Notes: generated by a model not told the origin, from the sequence alone. Positions 10,936 to 21,700 are shown, counted from the stretch's first letter. The stretch is DNA of 64,000 nt from Heterocephalus glaber (GCF_000247695.1 NW_004624734.1:7458690-7522689); one strand, 5' to 3'. Numbers and translations: made by a program.

Positions 10936-11062
10936 TGATTTTTGGTTGTTGTTCTGAGACAGGATCTCATGTGTAGTTCAGGCTGGCCTCAAATTTGCAG
11001 TGATCTTCCCGCCTCAGCCTCCCGAGTGCTGGGATGACAGGTGTGCACCACCACGCCCAGCT
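10936..11062 (-). repeat. B1 SINE (7SL RNA derived)
   Basis: The minus strand shows 'GGGCGTGGTGGTGCACACC', 'CCCAGCACTCGGGAGGC' and 'GAGATCCTGTCTCAGAAC'. It is bounded by an exact 12-bp target-site duplication CAGTTTCTGGTT at 10924-10935 and 11063-11074, so this is an intact retroposition event. Confidence 0.92.
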
Positions 11063-11079
11063 CAGTTTCTGGTTCCTGA

Positions 11080-11930
11080 GGGCCTCAGAAGGTGTGCGTC
11101 TCTCCAATCCACCCTAACGTCGTGAGGAGCCCAGGGAGCGGGGACCTCCACGGCCCTGCCAACACCTGGCGCATCTCCCGGGGGGCGCTCCTTGCAGGGT
11201 GGAGACTGGGTCCCGCAGGCCCTCAGGAAGCCCTCCGGAGCCCGGGGGGAGCAGAGCGAGGCAGGGGCGCTGGCTGCTGGGAGCAGGGGGTCGGAACAGG
11301 GAGCAAGTGTGAAAAGGAGGGAGCCTTCGGGCAGAGAGCCCAGCACCGCCGCCCCTTTAATCTGCACACACCCCACTTTCCAGACAGGAAAGCCAGGCGA
11401 CAGACAACTGTCATAACGTCGTCCAAGGTCTGGAGTGTGAGGGGCGCAGCTGCAGGTGTGCCTGCCCTGGGCCCCGCCTGGCCATGGGGGCCATGAGCCT
11501 GCTGTCACATACGGGTCTTTCCCGGACCTCCACCCCTCCACCCCGGCCGGCCGCACTGCTAGCTGCCGTTTCCGGCTCATATGGGCTGCAGCTGGGGATC
11601 CCAGGGCCCTCCGCAGGTCCGGGAGGGAGCAGGTGCCCTGCTTCCCCGGGGGGCGGTGAGCAGTAACGGAGGGGAAACCGCAGATCCAAGGCTAATTTCT
11701 CTCTGCAAGATAAAACACGGAATAAAACTCTGGCGCCAGATGGGCGGAGCTGGGGGCCTTATTCTTCCCCTCTCCGACTCGGGACCCCCAGCAAGGCCTG
11801 AGGCTGAGAGAGCCAGGTTCTCCCTGAACTGGGGAGCCTCTCGAGGCTGGCGGGAAGACTCGCAATCCTGGGTGAAAGGGGGTGCCGGGCCTGAGGTGAG
11901 AACTAACATCTTACCTGGAGCGACAGGCGT
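11080..11930. promoter_or_regulatory. CpG-rich block, borderline CpG island
   Basis: I count about 35 CpG dinucleotides in 11081-11700 at roughly 64% G+C. That is an observed/expected ratio near 0.55, against near-depletion in the flanks. It contains CCGGCCGGCCGC at 11541-11553 and a TGGCGCCAGATGGGCGG stretch at 11731-11747, preceded by AATAAAA-type motifs. The 172-codon minus-strand open frame here is what GC-rich sequence gives by chance, and no protein similarity is recognised. It could be a distal enhancer or a weak promoter. Confidence 0.45.
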
Positions 11931-11956
11931 CTTCTAGTTTCTTTTTCTTAATCTTT

Positions 11957-12163
11957 TTTTTTTTCTTCCCAGCACTGAGGATCAAACCCAGGACATTTTC
12001 ACTAAGCTATACCACCTGCCCTTTTTACAGTATTTTTTATTTTGAGATAAGGTCTAGCTAAGTTGCTAAGTTGCCCGGGCTGGGCTCAAACTTAGAGTCC
12101 TCCTGCCTCAGCCTCCCAGAATGCTGCGATTACAGGCGTGTGCCACCACCACACCTGGCTACA
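11957..12163 (-). repeat. B1-dID dimeric SINE
   Basis: On the minus strand a B1-like monomer (GCCAGGTGTGGTGGTGGCACACGCC ... AACTTAGCAACTTAGC) is followed by an AT-rich linker and a degraded ID-like monomer ('GCTTAGTGAAAATGTCCTGGGTTTGATCC'), then an A-rich tail. This B1-then-ID order is the B1-dID architecture. Related dimers lie at 19381, 33085, 40285 and 54790. Confidence 0.75.
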
Positions 12164-12189
12164 TCTTCCAATGTCCTTGCCACCTAAAA

Positions 12190-12390
12190 CCAAACCTTTC
12201 TACATGTTTGGCATTGGGAAAACATATTAGTTTACATACATTTTATTTTACTTCATTCTTCCTGTGATCCTATGAATTAAGATCACTATTTTTGTCCTAA
12301 GGAAGAGGAAATTAGGAAGCTGAGAGGTTTAAGGTCACACAGAGGGCAGGGGTGGAAACTTCAGACCCAAAGCGTAGGGCTCTTTCACCA
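12190..12390 (+). repeat. MIR SINE
   Basis: It contains 'GATCCTATGAATTAAGATCACTATTTTTGTCC', 'AGAGGAAATTAGGAAGCTGAGAGG' and 'TTAAGGTCACACAGAGG', the MIR core and 3' half in order, ending with 'AGGGCTCTTTCACC'. Confidence 0.8.
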
Positions 12391-12935
12391 TAAGAAATGC
12401 CTGTGTTGGCCCAGTGAAGACTCAGCACCAGGCCGCGGCCAAGGATGGCAGTGATGAGATGAAGGGGTGCAGCTACAGCTACGGGGCAGAAGCATGTGCT
12501 AAGCCTCCTGTCAGCCCCTCCCCAAGCTCCCAGCCACTCACCGGGTGCCCAGGTAAGAGCCAGCCCTCTGCTCTCTCTTGCTGTGCAACCCAGGGTAACG
12601 CATCTCCACCTCCCTGCACAACCATTTCCTGGCCTGGAAAACGGAGTGAATAATTGCAGCACCTCCAAATCCAAGAAAAGTCCCTAAGAAGATAGACAGA
12701 AGGTGTCACAACTCTGACTGTCCGTGACGCTCTTGGAAGCACTGCCCACCTTTCGTAGGTGATGGGGCAGAGGTTGGCCAACTCCTCAGTGACAGGGTTT
12801 GTCAGAGACACGAATGACAAAGTCATGAGCCATTGCTGAGCATACGCTGTGGACCAAGCAGTGTAACAGATAGGGCAGGATGCAGAGGGGATGCTACTTA
12901 GGGTACTCCCTGTCTCCCAACTGCCACAGGCTCGC
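12391..12935. other. Unassigned sequence
   Basis: A possible splice-donor-like CCCAG|GTAAGAG occurs at 12549-12558 after a 49-codon open stretch. I see no matching acceptor or protein family, so I do not call an exon. Confidence 0.35.
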
Positions 12936-13175
12936 TTGTGTCCTCCAAAGTGCACGTGTTCTTAGACAGCATTTGGGAGGTGACTGGTTAAATGAGGTAT
13001 TTAGATCGGAGCTGTGATCCAGTAGGACTGGTGGCCTCATAAGAACAGAGGCAGAGGGAGGGTGGGGGGCAGCCCTCACCAGGAGCCGAATCTGCCTTCA
13101 GGTTAGATGTCAGCCTTCAGAGCTGTGAGGAAATAAACATCTGTTGTTTGAGAAAATCAGTAAGTGTCAGTTTGC
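12936..13175 (+). repeat. MLT/MST-type MaLR LTR fragment
   Basis: It carries 'GGTGGCCTCATAAGAACAGAGGCAGAGGGAGG', 'AGCTGTGAGGAAATAAACATCTGTTGTTTGAG': the MaLR LTR 3' half with its AATAAA polyadenylation signal, on the plus strand. Confidence 0.7.
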
Positions 13176-13672
13176 AGGGTTTCGATCTAGGAGCCCAAGC
13201 TGATGAACCAACCAACATGATTAGGTTCTGTGTTGGCAAAGTAGGTATCACATGGCCCACAAGGCGGGCGCCATACGGGACCAGGCAGTGCCAGGGACAG
13301 GGAGCAGGGGAAGCTCTCGGAGGGCCCAGGGGGAAGTGCCCTTGAGGCAGAATGTGCTGCACAAAAGACTCCTGATGTGTGACCATTTATAAAAACCCAG
13401 CAACATACAATGCACACGCAACCCCTGCCACGCACACACACAAAGCAATGCTAATTTCTGTGGGATCTTCTTTAACTCTGTAACATGCAGGAAAAGTCCG
13501 GAAGACCGGATCCACTGAACCACTTTCTGTGTTTGCTTCCGAGGAGGGTGATAGGATAGGGAGAGAGGAGAGCAGGGCTTCAGCTTTATCTGGAATCTTT
13601 TAACTTTTGAGTTTTTTGAGTTGGGAATGTATCCACTTAATGTGTTTCTCAAGGACTACAGAAGTAATAAAA

Positions 13673-13673
<1 letters not shown>

Positions 13674-13709
<36 letters not shown>
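13674..13709. repeat. (CA)n microsatellite
   Basis: Eighteen perfect CA units followed by a purine-rich GAAAAGGAAAGG tract. Confidence 0.97.
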
Positions 13710-13713
<4 letters not shown>

Positions 13714-13749
13714 AGGAAAGGAAAAGCAGAGAGAGAAGTCACGTCTGCC

Positions 13750-14960
13750 TAGGTGAACCTCGCTCCATGCACACCGAAAGCTGCTGGTGATTTTCTGATA
13801 CCGTAGCCTCACACTCTGCTCCTCGCCTCGAATGAAAGACTTTGAAAGCAGGAAGACAGCAGCGAGGTGGACAGGGGCCAGTCCATTAGAGACCTAGAGT
13901 GGGAGAGGAGAGGAGGGCTACAGGGAAGCCAGGGAGAGCTAAGAGGGGAGGATGGGTAGAGGCACTGTCGCAGCAGGGATCCATGCGCCATGTGTGCTCT
14001 CTCCTGGCTCGTCTGGGGTCCCCAGCCCAGCTCCCGAAGGCCGCTCCCAGGGCTCCTGAGCAGGTCCAAGGGGACTGGGCTCTCTCTTCAGGATGCAGCT
14101 CCCCCAGTCCTGAGTCACCCAGAGCTCTGAACCTGGCATTTCGGTGCCCTGGGTTACCCAGGCCCTGCAATACCAACGCCACCTCTCCGCAGGCCCAGGG
14201 CTGACACTTTTGGGCTCTCATGAACCTCAGCACTGTTGGATGGGGCAGGGAATCTTCCAGTACACGGGTCACTGTCCTAAGGCTGGACATTGAATGGATG
14301 GTCTCTTCAGAGGGTGTGTAAAACCAAAAGGGAATTGGGAAAAGACAGGCCACATGGTCTGTGACCTCCTTCATGCAGGAAGTGCCTGGAAATAAATAAC
14401 AAAACAAGGCAGAGGCGGCTGGTGAATACAAGAGAGAACAAAGAGAGGTTTGATGTTGCTTTTGTTTTTCAATGATTTTAAAATTGAAAATAATGGATGC
14501 TCATGGCAGAAGAAAGGTCAGCCCTATAAAAGAATACACTGCAATGGTCTTTCAGTGCCAGTTTCTTGTCCTCTGACCCACACACACACACACATCTGCT
14601 TTCCCATACATCTGGAAGGAGATTACGCATACCATTCGCCATTGTGTTTATTTTTCCATTGACAATACATGAAGAGAATATAGATGAAGAGGTTTCCCAC
14701 CCCTGAGGCTTCTTAAGACCTAGACAGACCTGCGTCTCAGACGGATAATCCAGCATTGCTGGAAATAAGGCCTAAAGGTGATTGAACAAGGGGCATGCGA
14801 CTGTCACAGAGGCCCCCAGAGCAGGGGACACACGTGTGGCAGAGAAGCCTTGTGGGTGGGTAGGAGTCTAAGGCCTGAATGACAGTGCCAATGCTGTTAC
14901 AAAGCAAGAGGAAGGAGGGATAGTTCTGAACGGGAGCATCTGGAAAGCCGGGTTGTGATG
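13750..14960. other. Unassigned sequence with a short CA tract
   Basis: No exon or major repeat recognised. A short (CA) run lies at 14578-14594. A 181-codon minus-strand open frame (13886-14431) overlaps a 101-codon plus-strand frame and has no recognisable domain. Confidence 0.4.
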
Positions 14961-15214
14961 CGCCACCGCTCCCCTGAGAATGGGGACAGGGGCCCTGCCT
15001 GGGCTCCCATGGACGTGGAATTATGGTTTCGTAACTCAGCAGCGGCAGCTGGCTCAGAACAGCACCCCAAATTGTCTGGATTTTAGAAAGACATCACACA
15101 TAACATTTCAATGTAATCTGAGGCAGCCTGCCCCAACCACACACATTAATATTTCTCCCAAAAAGGTGTTAGTAAATTTTGGTAATCACAGCTCTTGAAT
15201 TTCAGAAATGCATA

Positions 15215-15770
15215 GACTGAATTGTGGGCCTTAATAAAAGATTTACCCAAACAAAAAAAAATACTAAATCCAGTAAGAAGGAGTCCTAGTCCTGAAGAAA
15301 TGAGATCAGTAAACATGTTGCTAAATCTAAATATGCATTGTTTATATAAAACTAAAAAACCATGCTTTGGGAGTGTTAAATGCCAGAGAGAACTAAACTG
15401 CATGGCAACTATTCTATTTAAATTGGAGGAAGGATCAAAGTTAAAACATTCTAACATTTTCCTGTCTTGGAGGGTGACAAATACCTTTTAAATTAAAGTT
15501 AAACACTGAAGTTGAGAAATAGGAGATTGAACACTACAATTATTTTTAGCATGCTATATATAACTTCTAAACAGTTAAAGGGGAGGAACTAACCAAGACT
15601 TGATTTAATGTTTTGAAGCAGGAAGAGAAAAGAGAGACAAAGTGGAAAACAATGGTAAATACAAAGTACAGAGCCAGATGGCAGACGTCAGCCATAATAT
15701 ACACAGCAAATATAAATGGATCAAACTCATTCATCAAAAGACTAAGGTTTTTTGCAGACTGGAGTTTTAG
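15215..15770 (+). repeat. L1/HAL1-like LINE fragment
   Basis: A-rich sense text includes 'TAAGAAGGAGTCCTAGTCCTGAAGAAATGAG' and ends with 'ATATAAATGGATCAAACTCATTCATCAAAAGACTAAGG', the last being a common L1/HAL1 sense string. The open frames are short and interrupted. It is an old, decayed copy. Confidence 0.55.
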
Positions 15771-16155
15771 GAAGCTAATGTATGATGTCTAGGAGGTATA
15801 TCTAAACTAGAATGCTAGAGAGCAATACACCCCAGCAAATAAATAGTAACTAAAGGAGATCTTGGGCCCTAGTGCACATAGTAGATAAAGTAACCTTAAA
15901 GGTGTTATTCATCCATGTCTCAGTTAACACTAAGAACCCCTATCAGCTGTATGAAAACAAAAAACTGAAACTTATAAAATAGAAGAACACCAGTGCATTG
16001 GCCCCAGGTTTCCCATTACAAGGACAGTTGTCTGTTGATATCTAGTATTGGCCACCAGACTTTAAGCCCCTGGGACGGTATAAGCTGGGTCTCATTAGGA
16101 GACATTTAGCCCAGGTCTGACTTGCAGCATTCTTAATAAATGTTTATTGAATAAA
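15771..16155. other. Unassigned AT-rich sequence
   Basis: May be further LINE remnant. 16120-16150 contains 'TTCTTAATAAATGTTTATTGAATAAA', resembling the end of an L2/MIR-type repeat. Confidence 0.35.
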
Positions 16156-16157
16156 CC

Positions 16158-16344
16158 AGTGGTTCTTAAGCCTGGCTGCATATTAGAATCTTCTGGGAGT
16201 TTTTTTAAATATTGAGGCTTAGGACCCACCCGAGACCAATTAAAAAAGGAATCTCTAGGGGTGGGACTTCAGGATAGTATATTTCTTAAAAGCTCCCCAG
16301 GTGTTTCTGATGTTTAGCCAGGGCTGAGAACCGCTGGAATAAAT
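16158..16344 (+). repeat. hAT-Charlie-type non-autonomous DNA transposon fossil
   Basis: Terminal inverted repeats CAGTGGTTCTTAAG (left) and CTGAGAACCGCTG (right) enclose the hallmark text 'GGCTGCATATTAGAATCTTCTGGGAG' and 'AAAGCTCCCCAGGTGTTTCTGATG'. It belongs to the same general class as the MER5 group. The exact subfamily needs a library search. Confidence 0.75.
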
Positions 16345-17260
16345 AAATGACTGAATGACCAAGTGAATGAGCGTCTCTTTGATTTACGAAAGAATTCATT
16401 GCAGGATTCCTTTTTAAAGCACATTCCCATGGTGCATTTTCAATGTAATTCGATTTTAAGGAATTTGATTTACACCCAATATTGCTGGGACAATCTATTT
16501 TGTAAAGCAAGGAACATCTGTATTATCTATCAAATTTTTTTAATGGATTTGGGAATATTCTGTTTCTCCATTTAGAACTGAGCTGGAGACTTAAGCAAAG
16601 ATTGTATCATTTCCTGTACTCTGAAAAATGCTTTCTCCCACTCTGGCATTCAGAGACCGTTTCCCGGCAATGTGAAGCATGCAATTACTTAATGAGACAC
16701 TTACAGCAGTTTCGAGCAGGATAAAAACATCCTTGTCCGAGCTTCCTGCTGCTGATGCTCCGTAAGGGATGGAAGAAGACTGCAGCCCAGTCCAGCCCCT
16801 GAAGATTAGCTGGGTGCTGGGAGAGGATGGGGCACAGGGCTGGTGCTCTGGTGGGAAGCAGTAAGGAACACAGGCAAAGGGACACAGGGACATCGGTGTT
16901 AGGGCAGGCCACAGAGGGGTACTTTTCTAAGGATGTGTCTGTCCATCCTGGGCTGGGAGGCTGGAGGACAGATGGTTAGCTCTGGTGGGGTCCAGGTAGG
17001 CTGGGAGGAAAGTGTCACAGCTTTGGTCTCTGCCTTGAAGTCGGGGACAGTTCCCACTGTGGAGCAGCAGGGGAAAGCTCGCTGATGCAATGGGAACAGC
17101 ACGAGGCTTTGGTGGCTGCCGCAGAGGAACGGGATGCACTGCAGAGCTTCCTGGTGCCCTTCGGCCAGGGATGGAGATGTCTTCGCGGTCATCCTCCTCT
17201 CAGGTGGCCAAGTGGGATTTCCTTTTCCTCCCCTTCGACCTCTACTCTCAAGATGTTTGG
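16345..17260. other. Unassigned sequence
   Basis: AT-rich to 16580, with possible conserved motifs (GGAATTTGATTTACACC), then GC-richer. No exon or repeat recognised. Confidence 0.35.
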
Positions 17261-17264
17261 ATTT

Positions 17265-17790
17265 GCTTTAAAGTATAACATGGTGCACGCATTGTAAGGC
17301 TTGAAACAATGGGGATTTATTCTCTCATGGTTCTGGAAGCTGGATGTCCATGACTAAGGTGTTGGCAGGTTCACACTTCCTCTGCAATCTGCAAGGAGTC
17401 CTTCATGCCCCTTCCTGGTTGGCCAGCCATCTGACTTTCCTGGGTTTGTGTCTGCACCATGTCAGTGTTCCCAGTTCACATAGTTACCTTCTCCCTGTGC
17501 AAATAACCTCCCTGGGTCTCCCATACAAATACTAACCAGGCCCAAGCCTGCTTAGCTTCTAAGAACAGATGAGATGGGGTGCATTGAGGGCAGTAAGGCC
17601 ACAGACTCTGTCTTGGTGTCCAAGTTTCCCTGTTTTGTAAAGACATGAGTATATTGGGTTAGGGCCCATTCTAATGACCTCGTTTTAACTTAATTCCCTC
17701 TGTAAAGATCCTTAGTCCAAATAAGATCATATTCTCAAGTTAGGACTTTACCACATCTTTTAGGGGCACACAATTCAACCCATAACAATG
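17265..17790 (-). mobile_element. MLT1-type MaLR LTR, interrupted by a 5S pseudogene
   Basis: The landmarks are 'GGGATTTATTCTCTCATGGTTCTGGAAGCTGGATGTCC' at the left and 'GGGCCCATTCTAATGACCTCGTTTTAACTTAATTCCCTCTGTAAAGATCC', 'AGGACTTTACCACATCTTTTAGGGGCACACAATTCAACCCATAACA' at the right, all antisense, so the LTR is on the minus strand. The middle is interrupted at about 17500-17606. Confidence 0.8.
17500..17606 (-). pseudogene. 5S ribosomal RNA pseudogene
   Basis: The plus strand is the reverse complement of 5S rRNA. Landmarks are GGTCTCCCAT at 17515-17524, then ACTAACCAGGCCC, CCTGCTTAGCTT, GATGAGAT, and a last stretch matching the 5S 5' end (complement of GTCT..GGCC..). By eye, about 75 of 92 positions match, and most changes are C-to-T or G-to-A as in decayed methylated CpG. 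The 5S 3' end is poorly preserved. The internal control region is damaged, so it is unlikely to be transcribed by RNA polymerase III. It sits inside an MLT1 LTR, so it arrived after that LTR. No A-tail or clear target-site duplication is seen. Confidence 0.85.
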
Positions 17791-18590
17791 CTAAAGGTTG
17801 AAGGACAGCCCATTTCTATTCTCATTTCTTTCCTTTTCCCAAATTTCCCCATCCTCCTGTAAGCAATTAATTTATTCTTCTAATCCTCCTAAATTCTGAG
17901 TCTTCTTCAACATCCTCCGTCCTCCCCATCCACATGACCCTTAGGCACCTGGACGTGTGGGTATCTCACCCGCTGTCCCTCCTCATCCCTGCAGCTTTTC
18001 TCTCTCACTGGACTGCAATCGACACTCCTACATCCTTTGGGTCTTTATTCGCTCACAGCACCATCTGCTGCAGAAGCAGTGGCCTGCACCTGGGGGGCAA
18101 TCCCATTGGGCCCTAAATCCTGCACCATCCCTCCCACCCCCATCACTAGCAGCCTTGCAGAGGTAATGGGGGGGGAGTTCCCACAGCCTCTGTCCTCTTC
18201 CTTTCTCTCTGAGATAATCCAAGGAAAATCCCTTCTTCACTTGTGGGACTCTGCCCTCCCCAGGATCCTGGCTCCTCCTGCATCTGTCTCCTGGCACATT
18301 CCTGAGTGTCTGCAGTTAAAGCCGTTATTTCTCCTCTGCTTCCCCTTTCCCTGGGCGCTCTTCAGCCTTTGTCCTTTACTGCTGGGTCTGGAATCTACAT
18401 AACATTCTCCCCCGTATTCTTCTTCCTGCGCAAATTTCTGGTCAGGGTTCCGGAAGTCAGTGTTCCTCTTGGACATGACTTGTGTGTCACTCATGCTCTG
18501 CAAAGTCACTCCACCATGGCAGGAAGTGTGTCTTTCTCTAGTAGAAAGTGCCTGGCCCATTGGCCCCAGAGACCTGGGTGGGAGTTCGGT
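17791..18590. other. Unassigned pyrimidine-rich sequence
   Basis: CT-rich, with 'TTTCTTTCCTTTTCCC' and similar strings. Multiple overlapping open frames (up to 152 codons) in both directions reflect skewed composition. No exon is supported. Confidence 0.4.
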
Positions 18591-18599
18591 GCTGCCCAC

Positions 18600-18745
18600 T
18601 TGGCATGGTCCTCTTCAGTGACAAAGGGCTTGGCTTCGTCATCACATGGACCAGGGTCTGGATTCTCACTGTCATTTATGCTGTGTGATGTTGGCAAGTG
18701 TCTCGACTCAAGTGTTGACTTCCTCAACTACGCCAAGGGACAGAG
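18600..18745 (+). repeat. MIR SINE fragment
   Basis: 'GGGTCTGGATTCTCACTG' followed by 'TGTGTGATGTTGGCAAGTGTCTCGACTC' and 'TTCCTCAACTACGCCAA' follows the MIR core (soft match to TGTGTGACCTTGGGCAAGT ... TTTCCTCATCTG). Confidence 0.6.
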
Positions 18746-19380
18746 ACAGCATCTACCTCATTGAGGTGAGAGAACACCAGGTCTCCCCATGAGACAGGTG
18801 GCAATTTTGAAATAGGACAGTCCTAGGGTTATTCCAGAAGAGTTTGCATGCAATAAGTCTACTACGAAGTGGTGGACTGCAGCTGGCAGCAACCATCCCA
18901 GGCTCTAAGAAGCCGAGGTCATAGGAAGAGGTGGGAGGAAGTCACTAGACTCCCAAGGAAGAGAGTCCCCATAGAGCCAGCTGCCTGAGACAAGAGACAC
19001 CCAATCTACAGCCACAGCCAGGGCTGCAGGGCAGGACCCAGGGAGAAACTCCTGGCCTCACTCTCCTCCCATCCGTCTGCGGATGCTTCTCATTGCCCAA
19101 ACCCACTGGCGCTAGGGACAAGGGAGCCCTGGCCACATGTCCCTGGAGGGTTGGCCTCCCCAGCAGACCCCGAGATTGGGGCCAGGGCATAAAAAAGAGC
19201 ATTTGGAAGAGCAAATGATGCATCATCAAAGTTTTGTAAATCAGAATAAGTCACGTAACAGCCAGAACCCTGCATGCACTAAGAGTTCAATGACTGTGTT
19301 GGGAAACTTTCCTTGCCTCCTCCTCATTACTTAGATAAAGCCAGATACGGTTCATGGTCTACTCATCTTCCTTCCTTCCT
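18746..19380. other. Unassigned sequence
   Basis: Nothing recognised. Overlapping open frames show no family features. Confidence 0.4.
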
Positions 19381-19571
19381 TTTTGAGACTAGGGATTGAA
19401 CCCAGATCTTTTGCAATGAACTACACTCCTCGGCCTATTTATTTATTTATTTATTTAGAGACAGAGTTTTGCTAAGTCGCCAAGTTTTCCAAGCGGGGCT
19501 CAAACTTGCGATCTTCCTGCCTCCAGTCTCCAAGAATGCTGAGATTAAAGGCGTGTGCCACCACTCCCAGC
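19381..19571 (-). repeat. B1-dID dimeric SINE
   Basis: Minus-strand order: B1-like monomer (GCTGGGAGTGGTGGCACACGCC ... ACTTGGCGACTTAGC), a TAAATAAATAAATAAATA linker (19437-19457 on the plus strand), then an ID-like monomer ('AGTTCATTGCAAAAGATCTGGGTTCAATCCC'). The same architecture occurs at 11957. Confidence 0.8.
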
Positions 19572-20826
19572 TTTTACCGACTCTTCTTTCACCAATCCTA
19601 GCTCTCCCCGGAAGAAGGTACCAGACACACTGCCCTTTGGAATTATTGAGGAATGCCTGCCACTTCCTCATCCTCTTCAGAGAACTGTTCGGCCTTTGCA
19701 CCCTGGCCTCAGCCAATGTGCCCCGGACAGGTGTGGGGGAGGCTCTTGGGGGGTGAATGGCCACTCCCCAGCGAGCAGCTGCAGAGCTGCAGGGTGCGAT
19801 GCAGGGTAGCCCAGTGGAGACAGTGTCCTGAGAGTTGTGGATGCTGAGGGACAGAGCCACTGCTGTAACCCGAGCTGATTCTGGGGTCTGGAGAGGGCAC
19901 CTCCATTTCCTCATCCTCACCCGGCGGCCCGCCTCCTAGTGAGCTTGGCCCGGCTTGCTGCAACTTCGAAGGCCTGGGCTAACACGTCATGTGGACAGGG
20001 ACACCGAAACTCTTCTCAGGGACATTGTCAAGTTGGAGCTCAGGGCCAGGTGGCAGGGGGCCTGGCATGTGCACTCCTGAGAAGAGTAAAAAATGCAGAA
20101 GGATGGTGCTGAAGAACACACCCTTCTCGGGCTTGTCAGAACCCGGGGGAGGGGGGCTGGAGCTGAGGCCCTTCCAAATATGTAAGGACCTCTTTTGATT
20201 ATGCAGTTACTTCGTTTGTTATTTTTATAATCAAGGGGGCCCACTAATATGTTAAAGGAATTCATTCAAAATAAATATTGAACAAATATTTAAGCCACAC
20301 TGAGCCGTAGGGGAGGAATAGGCCATGTCACCAGCCCAAACAGACTCATTCACCCTCACCAGACAATTTTCCCTACCTTGTTATAATTAGCTACAATTGT
20401 TTTCATCTCCATATCCAAAATAGTTTCTTCTCTGACACATCTGTTGGACATTTGATGTATGTTTTCTCCTTTCTCTTTCTGAGCAGAAAGAAGGCAGTCA
20501 CATGGAGTCAGCCTGTTCTTTCTTGCTATGATGAGGAAGTGGAGCCTCAGAGTCAGAGGCAGGAAAGAGACCGGAAGTTCAGGCCAGGACTCCCACTGAT
20601 GTCCTACACGATACTCTTTACCTGCAGGTCACACATCCTCAGCTCCCTGGGCCAACAGGATTGGGGGCATCTTGCACCTGCCCAGCTTCCGGCTGCCAGC
20701 CACAGCTTCCTGGATGCCCCTCCTGACGACCCCTGGAGAACTGGACTTGCCCAGTGCCTCATCTGTGCCTCCCTTAGTGCTTTTCCTTTAGCATAGCCAG
20801 TCACCTTCAGATTGGTCCCCTCCTGC
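19572..20826. other. Unassigned sequence
   Basis: The interval 20460-20620 has a weak MIR-like string ('TGATGAGGAAGTGGAGCCTCAGAG'). A 157-codon minus frame (19447-19920) runs through the B1-dID and so is not a gene. Confidence 0.4.
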
Positions 20827-21140
20827 CATAGTCTGGATGTACAATGAGGCTCATGCATTGAAGCCTTGGTCCCCAGGGTGGTGCTACTGGGAGACCATGG
20901 GGCCCAGGGTGAGGACTTAGGTCCCTGGGGCCCTGCCCTTGAAGGGAATCGCAGGGCCCCAGCCCCTGTGTCTTTCTCTCCTGTGCCTCCTGGTGCCGAG
21001 GAGAGAGGTTTCACCGCACCACAGCTCCTGCTGTGACAGCCCCGGAGGGAAGGGGCTGCATGATTACAGACCTGGAACCTCAGCTGTGAGCCAGAACACA
21101 CCTTCCCTGTCAGTAAGTTAACGAGTCAGGCATTGGTTAT
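20827..21140 (+). mobile_element. MaLR LTR
   Basis: The plus strand reads 'GTCTGGATGTACAATGAGGCTCATGCATTGAAGCCTTGGTCCCCAGGGTGG', 'CTTGAAGGGAATCGCAGGG', 'GTGCCTCCTGGTGCCGAGGAGAG' and 'TGTGAGCCAGAACACACCTTCCCTG': the same LTR family as the minus-strand copy at 2054-2406, but more decayed at the polyadenylation site. Confidence 0.7.
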
Positions 21141-21144
21141 GTTT

Positions 21145-21700
21145 CTGGATGGTGAGTGCTCTTCCCAGGTCCTTGGAGTCCTGAACCACGAACTGGACAG
21201 GACACACAGGAAAGGCAGCAGAAGATGGAAAGGGGGAGCTCTCTAGGGAGAGAGAGGTGCTGAACAGACTCTTAGCAGCCTGAGGATAAGGGCAAGGGGT
21301 CTTTTGTATCCATAATTCCCAGATTGGCTTCTCCCTCAGGCATATAAGGAATTGGGACATTTATCTTATCAAAAACTCTTTAGTGCCAAGCCAGGTATAA
21401 ACTGTCCTATGGAGAAACTCACTTGGCTTCCTGCCATATGCAAATGAAGGGTCAGGAATAGTGTCTTTTGATTGGTTGTGCCCACATACAAATGAGGGAT
21501 TGAAAAGAGCATCTCTGATTGGTTCTGCAAATAGTGTCAGATTCAAATGAAGTGTTGAAAATACAGCTTTCTGATCAGTTCTGTGTACAGGAGCAGTGGA
21601 GTTAGTTCAGGTCCTGTGTCCTGGGCACGTCCTCTCTCTTGGGAAAACATTTTGTCTCGCCTGCTAGCCATGGGTTCTTATGACCTTGGACTCATTCTGC
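21145..21700 (-). mobile_element. Solo ERV1-type LTR with duplicated CCAAT modules
   Basis: On the minus strand a U3 region carries two or three repeats of about 60 bp, each with a CCAAT box (complements of TTGATTGGTTG at about 21469, CTGATTGGTTC at about 21516, and CTGATCAGTTC at about 21572). A TATA-like GATACAAAAGACCCC lies near 21308. A CT-rich R/U5 with CTGTTCAGCACC and 'AGTTCGTGGTTCAGGAC' follows. This layout fits a class I endogenous retrovirus LTR. No gag, pol or env remnant is attached. Boundaries are approximate. Confidence 0.6.

Noticed and set aside
12414..12560. Possible exon ending at a GTAAGAG splice-donor-like site
   Set aside because: No clear upstream acceptor, no protein similarity, and one donor-like motif in 150 bp is not informative.
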